Assembly (NCBI RefSeq): GCF_007565055.1 | Contig: NC_044558.1 | Span: 78,641,444 to 78,705,443, forward strand | Direction: 5' to 3' | Origin: Rhinopithecus roxellana | Lineage: Eukaryota; Chordata; Mammalia; Primates; Cercopithecidae | DNA length: 64,000 bases | In this document: positions 33,089 through 43,659 of the stretch, in pieces | Layout: each line of letters begins with the position of its first letter | Position numbering within the stretch: the stretch's first letter is position 1 | The notes under the pieces: generated by a model | Told to the model about the DNA's origin: nothing | The model's input: the letters and a program-made list of their open reading frames with translations, nothing else | The model's database searches: none | Translations under genes and position numbers: made by a program

Positions 33089-33229
33089 ACCAACTAACCA
33101 AACAATGACAGGATTAAAATTACACATATCAATACTGAACTTCAATGTAAAAGGGCTATAACACCCCTACTTAAAAGACATAGAGCATCAGGCAGGATAA
33201 AGAAACAAGACCCAACCATCTTCAAGAGA
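33089..33229 (+). repeat. Displaced second copy of the ORF2-start segment
   Basis: It repeats 32628-32766 with about 10 differences, and is followed immediately by 'gcacccagattcataaaaca', which is where the L1 sequence broken off before the microsatellite should continue. Confidence 0.9.
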
Positions 33230-34079
33230 GCACCCAGATTCATAAAACAACTTCTTGGCTTTTGAATAACTTAGGCAACCAGACAATAATAGTGGGAGTC
33301 TTTAACACACCACTGACAGCATTAGACATATCACTGAGGCAAAAAATTAACAAAGAAACTCTGGACTTAAACTTGACATTTGAACAATAGGACCTAATAG
33401 ACATCGACAGAACATTCCACCCAACAACCATAGAATACATATTCTCATCTGCAAAAAGGAGCATAGTCTAAGATAAACTGCATGATTAGTCTTAAAGCAA
33501 GCCTCAATAAATTCAAATAAATTGAAAGAATATCAAGCACACAGTTGAATCACACTGCAATAAAAACAGAAAATACCAAGAAGATCTCTCAAAACACACA
33601 ACTACATGAAAACAAAATAACTTATGAATAATTCCTGGATGAAGATTTAAGTTAAGACAGGAGTAATGTTATTTGAAATTAACAAAAATAAGGACACAAC
33701 TTACCAAAATCTCTGGGATGCAGCCAAAGCAGTGTTAAGAGGAAACTTCATAGCCCTAAATGCCTTCATCAAGAAGTTAGAAAGTTATCAAATTAACAAT
33801 CTAACTTTGTGCCTAAAGGAACTATAAAAAAAGAACAAACCAACACCAGAGTTGTTCGAATAAAAGAAATTACTAAAATTAGAGAACCTAATGGAATTGA
33901 AATGCAAAACATCCATACAAAGATGAATAAAACTAAGAGTTGGTTATTTGAAAAAATAAATAAGATTGATAGGCCTCTAGCTAGATTATCAAATAAAAAG
34001 AAAGAAAAGATTCAAATAAGCACAATTGGAAACAACAAAGGCCATATTACAAGTGATTTTACAGAAATAAAAAAGATTC

Positions 34080-34572
34080 TTAGTGCCAAGACCAGCTTGG
34101 TCATGGAGACCCTAACCCAGTGGCGCTAGAGGAATTAAAGACACACACACAGAAATACAGAGTGTGGAGTGGGAAATCAGGGGTCTCACAGCCTTCAGAG
34201 CTGAGAGCCTTGAACAGAGATTTACCCACATATTTATTGACAGCAAGTCGGTCATAAGATTTACTGAAAGTATTCTTTACAGGAAATAAAGGGATGGGCC
34301 AAAATAAAGGGATGGGCTCTGGCTAGCTGCCTGCAGCATGAACATGTCCTTAAGGCACAGATCACTCATGCTATTGTTTGTGGTTTAAGAATGCCTTAAG
34401 CGGTTTTCCGCCCTGGGTGGGCCAGGTGTTCCTTGCCCTCATTCTGGTAAATCGACAACCTTCCAGTGTGGGCATCAAGGCCATCATGAGTATGTCACAG
34501 TGCTGCAGAGATTTTGTTTATGGCCAGTTTTGGGGCCAGTTTATGACCAGATTTTGGGTCCTGTTCCCAACA
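34080..34572 (-). mobile_element. MER9-type ERVK solo LTR, minus strand, inside L1
   Basis: On the minus strand it begins TGTTGGGAACAGGACCCAAA and contains 'gcggaaaaccgcttaaggca', 'ccttaaggacatgttcatgc' and 'cctctagcgccactgggtta', with AATAAATATGTGGGTAAATC as the polyadenylation region. I know this as the LTR of HERV-K9/HML-3 (MER9). L1 ORF2 reads on both sides. The expected 6-bp target duplication is not clear by eye. Confidence 0.82.
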
Positions 34573-35456
34573 GTTAGAGATTACTATGAATAACTGTGCA
34601 CACAAATGAGAAAGTCTAGAGAAAATGAATAGATTCCTGGAAGCACAGTCTTCCAAGATTGAATCAGGAAGAGACTGAAACCGTAAATAGACCAATATCA
34701 ACTTGTGAAATTGAATCAGTAATAGATAACCTACAAACCAAAAAAAGCACTGAACCATATGGATTCACAGCTGAATTCTACCAGATGTAAAAAAACTGAT
34801 ACCAATCCTACTGAAAGCATTGCAAAAATTCCAAGAGGAGGGCTCCACACTCACTCATTCTATGAAACCAACATCAGACTGATACTAAAATCTAGCAAAC
34901 ACAAAGTAAATAAAGAAAACTTCAGATCAATAAAAAATCCCTCATAAACATAGACACACAAATCCTCAACAAAATACTAGCCAACTTAATCCAGCAGAAC
35001 ATCAAAATGTTAATATACCACTATCAAGTAGGCTTTATGCTTTATTCCTGGGATGCAAGGCTAGTTCAATATACACAAATCAATAAATGTCATTCACTAC
35101 ATAAACAGAATCAAAAGCAACACCCATATAATCATCTCAATAGACACACAAAAAAGCTTTCAATAAGATCAAACATCCCTTTATAATAAAAACCCTCAAC
35201 AGACTAGGCATCAAAGGAATATACCTCAAACTAGTAGGGCCATCTATGACAAACCCATAACCATCATCATGCTGAATGGACAAAAGCTAGAGCCATTCCA
35301 CTGAGAGCTAGAATAAGACAAGAATGCCCATTCTTAGCACTCCTATTCAACATAGTACTGGTAGTCCTAACTAGGGCAATCAGACAAGAATAAGGGATAA
35401 AAGGCAACCAAGGGATAAAATAGGAAAAGAAAATATAAAATATAAAACGATCTCTC

Positions 35457-35468
35457 TTTGCTGACAGT
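35457..35468 (+). other. Mutated reverse transcriptase motif (FADS for FADD)
   Basis: The codons ttt gct gac agt encode FADS where active L1 has FADD. The last Asp is a metal-binding residue of reverse transcriptases, so this copy could not be active. Confidence 0.85.
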
Positions 35469-37062
35469 ATAATTCCATACCTAGAAAATACTAGAGTCTG
35501 CCAAAAGGCTCCTATAATTTGTAAGTGACTTTAGTAAAGTTTCAGGTAGAAAGTCAATGTACAAAAATCAGTAGCACTTCTATACGCTAACAACATTTAG
35601 GCTGAGAGTGCAATCAAGAACCCAATCCAACTTACAATTACAGAACATGAAATCCCTGGGCATACACCTAGTCAAAGAGATCAGTGATCTCTACAAGGAG
35701 AACTACAAAACACTGCTGAAAGAAATCAGAGTCATTACAAATAAGTGGAAAACCATTCCATGTCCATAGACTGGAAGAATCAATATCATTAAAGTAGCTA
35801 TAATGTCCAAAGCAATTTATGGATTAAATGCTATTTCTATAGAACTAAAATGCCATTTTTTTACAGAATTAGAGGAAACTACTCTAAAATGTATATGGAA
35901 CCAAAAAAGCACACAAATAGCCAAAGCAATCCTAAGCAAAAAGAACAAAGCCAGGGGCATCACACTATTTGATTTCAAACTATATTATAAAGCCACAGTA
36001 ACAAAAACAGCATGGTACTGGTACAAAAACAAACATGAACCAATGAATAAGAATACAAAACTCAGAAACAGAGCTGCACATTCACAATTATCGGATCTTT
36101 GACAGAACTGGCCAAAACAAGCAATGGGGAAAGGACTCCCTATTGCTGAATAATGGTACTGGAATAACTGGGTAGCCATATGCAGAACATTGAAGCTGGA
36201 TGCCCTGCATTTTACCATATAGAAAATTAACTCAATATGGATTTAAGATTTAAATGTAAGGCATAAAACTGTAAAAATCCTGGAGGACAAACTGGGAAAT
36301 ACTCTTCTCAACATTGGCCTTGACAAATAATTTTTGGCTAAGTTCCCAAAGGCACTTCAGCGAAAAGAAAAATAGACAAGTAAGATCTAATTAAACCATT
36401 GGGCCTCTGCACAGAAAGAGCAACTATCAACAGAGGAAACAGAATCTGCAGAATGGGAGATGATATTTACAAACCATGCATCCAAAAAGGTCTAATATAC
36501 AGCATTTATAAGGAACTTATAAAGCAACAATTCAAAAACAAATAATTCCATTAAAAATGAGCAAAGGACATGAACAGTCATGTCTAAAAGGAAGACACAC
36601 AAGTGACCAACAAATGTATTAAAAAATGCTTGTCATCACTAATCATCAGAGAAATACAAATCAAAGCCACAATGAGATGCCATCTCACACCAGTAACAAT
36701 GACTATTATTAAAATGCCAAAAATCAACTTATGCTGATGAGGCTGAGGAGAAGAGGCAATGCTTATACAGTGTTGGTGGGAATGTAAATTAGTTCAGTCA
36801 CTGTGGAAAGCAGGCTGGAGATTTCTCAAAGAACTTAAAACAGAGTTACCATCTGACTCAGCAATCCCGTTACCTTGCATATACCCACAAGAAAATAAAT
36901 CATTCTACCAAAACACATATGCACTTGTGTATTCATCACTATACTACTCACAACAGCAAAGAAATAGAATTAACCCAGGTGCCCATCAATAGTAGAGTGA
37001 ATAAAGAAAATATGGAACATATGCACCATGGCATACTATGCAGCCATAAAAAGGAATGAAAT

Positions 37063-37188
37063 TGGCCAGATGCAGTGGCTCATGCCTCTAGCCCAGCACT
37101 TTGGGAGGCCAAGGGCGGTGGATTGCTTGAGTTTAGGCATTCAAGACCAGTTTGGGAAACATAGTGAAACCCTGTCTCTACAAACAAA

Positions 37189-37232
<44 letters not shown>

Positions 37233-37380
37233 AAAGAAAGAAAGAAAACAAAAGAAAAAAAAAAGAAAAGAAAAAAAGAAAAGAAAAAAAAATGAGGTAG
37301 GCATGGTGGTGTGCACTTGCTGTCCCAGCTACTTTGGGGTGGGGGCTGAGGTGGAAGGATCACTTGAGTCTGGGAGATGG
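37063..37380 (+). mobile_element. Old Alu with a very long internal A-rich segment, in L1
   Basis: The left arm ('ggccagatgcagtggctcat' onwards) ends near 37,186, followed by about 105 bases of A-rich sequence (37187-37292). A right arm starts with 'gaggtaggcatggtggtgtg' and stops early at 37,380. L1 3' sequence resumes with 'aaaaccaaatactgcatctt'. Confidence 0.85.
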
Positions 37381-37639
37381 AAAACCAAATACTGCATCTT
37401 CTCACTTGTAAGTGGACATAGAGCACATATGGACATAAAATATGGGAACAACAGGCACTGTGGACTACTAGAGGGTGGAGGCAGGGTGGGCTAAACTACC
37501 TATCAGGTACTGTGCTCACTATCTGGGTGATGGGGTCCTTATCCCAAACCTCAGCATCACACAATGTTCTCAAATAACAATTCTGCACATGTACTGTCTG
37601 AATCTAAAATGAAAGTTGAAATTAAACTTTTTTTTTTAA

Positions 37640-37870
37640 AGTCATCCCAGAACTTACACAGATGAAGGAAATGGCATACAAGGACATTAAAATAGTTATA
37701 ATTTTAATTGTTTCAAAAATAAAGTGGAAACACGGAAGAAAAACAAAAAGACTCAAGATTCTATAGGTAAAAATTATAATATCTGAGATAAAAATATCTA
37801 GGATTAACAGCAGATTAGATAATATAAAAGGCATTATAGTATTTATAGTAAATGTATATACTTTTGTATA
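37640..37870 (+). mobile_element. Ancient LINE fragment, right part
   Basis: 'acttacacagatgaaggaaa', 'aggacattaaaatagttata' and 'ggattaacagcagattagat' continue the older LINE begun at 31,080. Confidence 0.7.
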
Positions 37871-37978
37871 AATGTATATAATCTGTAGTAAACTTAAAGA
37901 CACATTAATAGAAATGATTTAAAATGAAACAAAAACAAAAACAGAAAAGAGAATTTAAAGATGATGGTAATGACAGAG

Positions 37979-38584
37979 TAGAAGAAGGAGGATAAAATGA
38001 AATAGGAGGAGAGGGAAAGGGAGGAGGAGAGAAGAATAGGAGGACAGAAGGCGGAGGAGAAGGAGGGAGAGAAGGAGAAGGAGGAGAAGGAGGACAGAAG
38101 GAGAAGGAGGAGGAGGAGGACAGAGGAAGGAAAAGGAGGAGGAGAAGGAGAAGGAGGAGAAGAAGAGGGAGGAGGAGAAGGAGGAGGAGGACAGAAGGAG
38201 GCGAAGGAGGAGAAGGACGGGGGAAGAGAAGGAGGAGGAGAAGGAGAAGGAGGAAAAGGAGGAGGAGAAGGAGAAGGAGGAAAAGGAGGAGGAGAAGGAG
38301 GACAGAAGGAGAAGGAGGAGGAGGAGGACAGAGGAAGGAAAAGGAGGAGGAGGAGGAGAAGGAGAAGGAGGAGAAGAAGAGGGAGGAGGACAGAAGGAGG
38401 CGAAGGAGAAGGAGGACAGAAGGAGAAGAAGGAGGAGAAGGACAGAGGGAAGAGAAGGAGGAGGAGAAGGAGGAGGAGGAGAAGGAGAAGGAGGAAAAGG
38501 AGGAGGAGAAGGAGGAGGAGGACAGAAGGAGGAGAAGGAGGAGGAGGAGGACAGAAGGAGGGAGGAGGAGGAGGAGGAAGAGAG
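37979..38584. repeat. Polypurine GGA/GAA tract, about 600 bp
   Basis: Nearly all purine on the plus strand, broken mainly by 'gacag' and 'gcg'. The block beginning 'aggacagaaggagaaggagg' at 38091 recurs at 38299, including 'cagaggaaggaaaaggagg', which shows a period of about 208 bases. The long Ser/Leu/Pro-rich frames read from it are artefacts of the repeat. Confidence 0.96.
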
Positions 38585-39205
38585 CATCAGTGAGCTGCAG
38601 GGCAACTTCAAGCATCCTGATGTATACGTAAATTGATTTTCAGAAGACGAGAGGGGACTAGACAAGGAGAAGGGGAGAAAAACACTGAAGGTATAGTAGT
38701 TAAAATATTTTGTCCTCTTCTGCCCTAAGCTTATTCCCACAATCAGGCTGCAAGACTGAATAATGATTTTATGTGTTTATCCCTAATCATTCCCCTGCGT
38801 GTGAGTCTCTCTGTATTTCAGTCAGCCTCTGCTTAATTACAACCGTAACCTGCTAACAGTGGTTCTTTGTTGTTTAAAAGATACTTTTTATCCAGCCTAG
38901 GCTAAATCAAAATTTAATCTAACTTCAAGTTGCCACAGAGCTAGCAAGCAAATGACAGCTGTTTAATTAAAACCTAAACCTGATTAGCTAGCTCTATTGA
39001 GATGAATACTCTGGAGAAAAAGTACAAAACTATTAAAATCCAAGAGATGAATAATGAGTTTGAAATATGAATTAACCCTTCTGTGTGGTTACTATGAATT
39101 GGCAGGTGCTGCTGACTAAAATGAGCAGTGAGAGCCTTGGCTACTTGCCTAGAAGCTTGAGATAATTATTAACAGCAAAAACAAACCAAGTCAACTAACT
39201 GAAAC
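38585..39205. other. Unassigned stretch
   Basis: No gene or repeat family recognised. Confidence 0.5.
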
Positions 39206-39406
39206 AAGCTAATGACCTGATTTTTTAAAAGGAGCCAAAGACATGAAGAGACATTTCTTCAAACAAGGCATACACACAGCCAACAGGTGTATGGAAGGAT
39301 TATTGGAGAAATGCAAATCAAAACTACAACGAGGTATCATCTCATACCTGTTAGGATGGCTAATATATATATGCATATAGATATGAACAGATGGGTAGAT
39401 AGATAG

Positions 39407-39448
<42 letters not shown>

Positions 39449-40143
39449 TGGCATGAGCTGGTGAGGGTGTGGAGAAATTGCAACTTTCGCACACAGCTGG
39501 CGGGAATGAAAAATGGGGAGGTCTCTATGGAAAATAACATCCAAGTTCCTCAAAACTTTAAAAACAGAACTACCATGTGGTCCAGCAATCCCGCTTCTGG
39601 GTATTTATACACAAGGATAGAACTTGGGATCGCAAAAAGATATTAGCCTCCCCATGTTGGATGTTCACTGCAGCACTATTAACAATAGTCAAGATGCAGA
39701 AACAATCTAAGTGTCAGACAGCTGATGACTGAATAAAGAAAGTGTGCTACATTCATACAATGGAATAGGATTTAATCTTGACGAAGAAAGGACATTTTGA
39801 TGTTTGTAACAACATAGGTGAACTGGAGAACATTAGAGTAAGCAAAATAAGTCAGTAATGGAGGGACAAATATTACATAATTCCACTTCTATGAGATATC
39901 TAAAATAGTCACATTCGTAGAATCAAATAATGAAATGGAGGTTGTCAGGGGCTGGGAGGAGGCAGAAATGGGGAGTTACTAATCCAGAGGCATGAAGTTT
40001 AATTCAGTGAGATGACTAAGCCCTAAAGATCTGTTGGACAACATGGTGCTTACAGTTAACAACACATTATCGTACACTTAAAAATGTGATAAGAGAATAG
40101 ATTTCATGTCAATTGTTCTTACCACTATAAAATAAAATAAAAC
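39206..40143 (+). mobile_element. L1M 3' end
   Basis: 'ggagaaatgcaaatcaaaac', 'ccagcaatcccgcttctggg', 'atggaataggatttaatctt' and 'ttgtcaggggctgggaggag' match the end of ORF2 and the 3' UTR of an older L1. It contains a microsatellite at about 39,390-39,447 and has no intact frame. Confidence 0.85.
39384..39447. repeat. Compound (GATA)(GT)n microsatellite in L1
   Basis: A few TAGA units followed by about 19 GT units. Confidence 0.93.
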
Positions 40144-40320
40144 TAACAAACAGCAACAACCAAAACAGTACTTACAGCTCATTCTGTTTTGAGGACTAGT
40201 TAACACATAAATAACTGAGAAAATTGCCTGGCATATGGCAGCTGCTCCATATGCAGGTTTCTTACTTTTACCCCATATTTGTTCCTGGAAAATTTCTACT
40301 TCTTCAAAACCTCACTTCAA

Positions 40321-40615
40321 GGCTGGGCATGATGGCTCATGCCTGTAATCTCAGGACTTTGGGAGGCCGAGGCAGGTGGATCACTTGAGCCCAGGAATTT
40401 GAGACCAGCCTGGACAACAAGGTGAAACCCCATCTCTACAAAAGAAAGTGTAAAATGTTATCCAGACATGGTGGCATGCACCTGTAGTCCCACCTCCTCC
40501 TCAAGAGGCTGAGGTGGGAGAATCACCTGAGCCCCAGAGCTTGAGGCTGCAGTGAGCAGTGATTGCACGTCGGGATGAGTGAGAGACTGAGATTCTATCT
40601 TAAAAACAAAAACAC
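40321..40615 (+). mobile_element. AluJ
   Basis: A diverged dimeric Alu from 'ggctgggcatgatggctcat' to a tail of AAAAC units, with a 'ctcctcctc' interruption in the right arm. Confidence 0.9.
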
Positions 40616-41892
40616 ATCTTCTGTCCTAGGCAGATGAGCAGCTTCCTTAATGATGTTCTCATCTGATTTGCAGCATAAGTACAGCATAAGAGACACTGGT
40701 CTCTATGCTGTACTGAGATCTCCTTGTGTGCAAGGAAGGGACCTAATTTTATTTTGTGTGTGGAATTCTCCTACAATGCATGAAACAGAGAAGGTGCATG
40801 GATTACTTAATACACACTAAACTATTGGGAAACTCTCATAGGCTAAACGGGGTGGTCTTGCTTAACTGTAGAGTGAGTTTAGGGGATGGAGGAGGATGAA
40901 GACACTGGTTTGGAAAGACAAGTTCTGAATGCCTCTTGGGGTCCTTGAACATGGACCTGCAAAATTCGACCCCACACTCAAAATAGGTTGGCTAGTTTCA
41001 AAACTTCCATGTAAATGCAAATATAACAAAATAAAGGTTTTATGTCCTTATGGGAAAGTGTGACAGGAAAGAGAAAATAATAATGCATCTCTTTTCCCCT
41101 TAAAACCTTTGTAATTACTATGTGTCAGAGAAGGCTGACAAAAGGTAGCAAGAAATAGAATTCTGTAAAACATACTTTCCTCTTTCTAGCAATTTTCTCC
41201 ACGTGAATCCTCCAAGGACACACAGTGGTGTCAGAGCAGAGCTTGTGAATATCTATCCTTCTCATCCTTCAATTAAAAAATGTGAATTTTAAGCTTATGA
41301 TAGGATTTTAATTTGAGTTTATTGTTACTTTATTTCACAAGTTTTTCTCCATGCCTTTCTTCAGGCAAATAAGTCAGGTGATGTAAGTTCATTAATTCAG
41401 CTTAAATTATGAATTAGGCAGTCCACTAAATTATTATAATAAAAACCATTCTGATGTGCAGTCCAACACTTACAAATAGCATTTCAGGATTCCAAACCTA
41501 TGCATAAAACTGGTGTCTCCAAAAGTATTTCTTCCATATTATAAGACATTCAGCTGTATTGTTTTGTGATCTATGTCTTCGATTACACAAGTGGACTCCT
41601 GCATGGCTACATAAAGCAAGACAAGAAGTAAAAAGTCCTTGACTATTATACTTCTAGAAAAACCAAAAGCAAATTCTATAGCACTCAACATAATTAAGAG
41701 AAAACTTCAATCTTTCTTATATTTTAATAAGTATCTTACCAATTTAGAAAAATAGTTTCTTTTTTCTTTTTCTTTTTTTTACAAAAAATATTACATTGCA
41801 CAACAGTATTTCATCACCTGTGACTCCTTATCTGTACTTTGGAATCATAGTATTCAATGACCCCACACACAGGGCCTTTGTTTAGCATTGTC
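40616..41892. other. Unassigned stretch
   Basis: About 1.3 kb with no gene or named repeat. A short T/C-rich run lies at about 41,757-41,780. Confidence 0.5.
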
Positions 41893-42295
41893 ATTTGACA
41901 AATAACAACTGCATATATTTATGGGGTAAAATGTAATGTTTTGATATATGTATACCTTGTGGAATAATTAAATTAAGTTGATTAATATATCCAACACGTC
42001 ATATCATTTTTTGCGATGAGAAAATTTGAAATGTACACACGTAGCAATTTTGAAACATATATTCTTATTAACTGTAGTCAGCATGCTGTGCAACGATCTG
42101 AAAACTGTGTTCCTCTTGTCTAACTGAAATTTGACACCCTTTTTCAGGGCATCATAAAGTTTCAATTTTGCTTTCAAATGATCTATCCCGGGTGATGATG
42201 TGTTTCTATGCCTATGAGAGAAAAGCATTGTCAACCTCTCTTTTTCCACATAGGAATTATCTTCCCTCAAATGCTGCCAATTATACACACATCTC
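41893..42295 (-). mobile_element. L1M 3' UTR fragment, minus strand
   Basis: 'tttgacaaataacaactgca', 'atgttttgatatatgtatac', 'tattaactgtagtcagcatg' and 'ttgtctaactgaaatttgac' match the reverse of L1MA/L1MB-type 3' UTR. Confidence 0.8.
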
Positions 42296-42844
42296 TAATA
42301 TATTCCACCCCTGGGATTCAGTGGTCAAAAAAAAAATTCTAGTTTGAGGGACCTACTTTACAACATTCCATTAGTACTTTATATAGAGATAGACAATTAC
42401 TAAACAGTGTTTAATTATAGGAATATTAACTCTGCCAGCTCCTGGGGAGAAGGAAAATAAGAATATTTATGGTTAGATGAGAGCGGATTAGCAAATAGTG
42501 CTTAGCGATTTCCTGTCCATTAAATCACTTAAAATATAAATTAGGTGCTTTTACAATGTGAGATTTGAGGCTCATAGACATAAATAGTAAATTTCAGTTA
42601 AAAGGGGAGGAGTAGAAAGGCAGTTGTAAATATTTGAGTTAAACTTATCCTGCTGCCAGAGAGCAAGAAAAAGAATTACATTCCCTCCTTTGATACTTCA
42701 ATTTAAGGAGCTGTTTTCTGTATCGAAAAGGCAAGTAAAATGTACCTGAAGAAACGAGATGAAGTCACTATATCAGGGAATTTAAGCTGCGTGATGCTCT
42801 GGAATCTCTCGGTCACGCTTAGTGAATCCAGTCTCTTTTAAACA
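42296..42844. other. Unassigned stretch
   Basis: No gene or repeat recognised. Confidence 0.5.
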
Positions 42845-43285
42845 ATTTTTATTTATTGTATCCTAACTTTTATTTTAGGTTTGGGAATATATGCGAAGGT
42901 TTATTACATAGGTGAGCTCCTGTTAACGGGGGTTGTTGTACAGATTATTTCATCACCCAGGTATTAAGCCGAGTACCCGACAGCTCTCTTTGTTTCTTCT
43001 CTGCCTCCTCTACCCTCCACCCTCAAGTAGACACCAGTGTCTGTTGTTCCCTTTATGTTCATGAGATCTCATTATTTAGCTTCCACTTACAAGTGAGAAC
43101 ATGTGGTATTTGGTTTTCTGTTTCTGCGTCAGTTTGCTAAGGATAATGGCTTCCAGCTCCATCCATTTTCCTGCAAAGACATGATTTCATTCTTTTTACG
43201 GTTGTATAGGATTCCATGGTGTATATGTACCACATTTTCCTTTTCCAATCTGTCATTTATGAGCATTTAGGTTGATCATGAATCT
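42845..43285 (-). mobile_element. L1 3' end, minus strand
   Basis: Reverse L1 terminal sequence: 'tttattacataggtgagctc', 'acttacaagtgagaacatgt', 'ttccagctccatccattttc' and 'catggtgtatatgtaccaca'. It is 5'-truncated and faces the plus-strand L1 that starts at 43,660. Confidence 0.85.
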
Positions 43286-43659
43286 AACCTCTATGTTCAT
43301 TTATCCTGATGGAATTTGGAAATAGATTTCAACAGTGGTGCTGAAAATGCTGATCGAGACAGAGAGAAAAACGACAGTGTAGCTTATTATTTCAGGATGG
43401 GGACACTGTCTACACTTAGATGACTATGGTCAGGTTAGACAAGCCCTGCCCCGCAATTTGCTCTGACTCCCTTCAGTGTCAGGGGCTTCCCACCACTGAC
43501 CAGCCCCTGCAGTAGAGCCTGGAATTCAGACCTAAAGCCAATCAGCCTCTGGGATTATCCTGGCCAGACAGTGTTAAGGCTGAGATTTAGCTTCTGATGG
43601 GCTCCATATTGTTTCCAGTGTCTCCAAATACCATGGGAACCAATTGTTTAAGATGAGAG
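43286..43659. other. Unassigned stretch between two L1 pieces
   Basis: No gene or repeat family recognised. Confidence 0.5.

Larger units (their letters stand above)
31318..37638 (+). mobile_element. Nearly full-span but defective L1, with later insertions
   Basis: Order on the plus strand: 5' UTR start 'ccaagatggctagctagatg' (31,328) and GC-richer 5' UTR to about 32,300; only the end of ORF1 (about 32,400-32,620, 'gtgaaggacaaataaaatcc'); ORF2 from about 32,640 to 37,000; then 3' UTR. ORF2 shows endonuclease, reverse transcriptase and C-terminal words but is broken by many stops and frameshifts. The polymerase motif usually FADD reads FADS at 35457-35468. A MER9-type LTR (about 34,080-34,572) and an Alu (37,063-37,380) interrupt it, and a piece of the ORF2 start is repeated at 33,089-33,229. 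The flanks 'aatcaacccagagactt' and 'aagtcatcccagaactt' look like a diverged target duplication inside an older LINE. The type is older than human-specific L1 (L1MA/L1PB-like). Confidence 0.9.

Noticed and set aside
33809..36992. Frames with LINE ORF2 words considered as genes
   Set aside because: They are pieces of a decayed L1 ORF2 with stops and a mutated FADD motif.
37905..38740. Long Ser/Leu/Pro-rich frames on the minus strand
   Set aside because: They are translations of the CCT/TTC strand of the polypurine repeat, open only because the repeat lacks stops.
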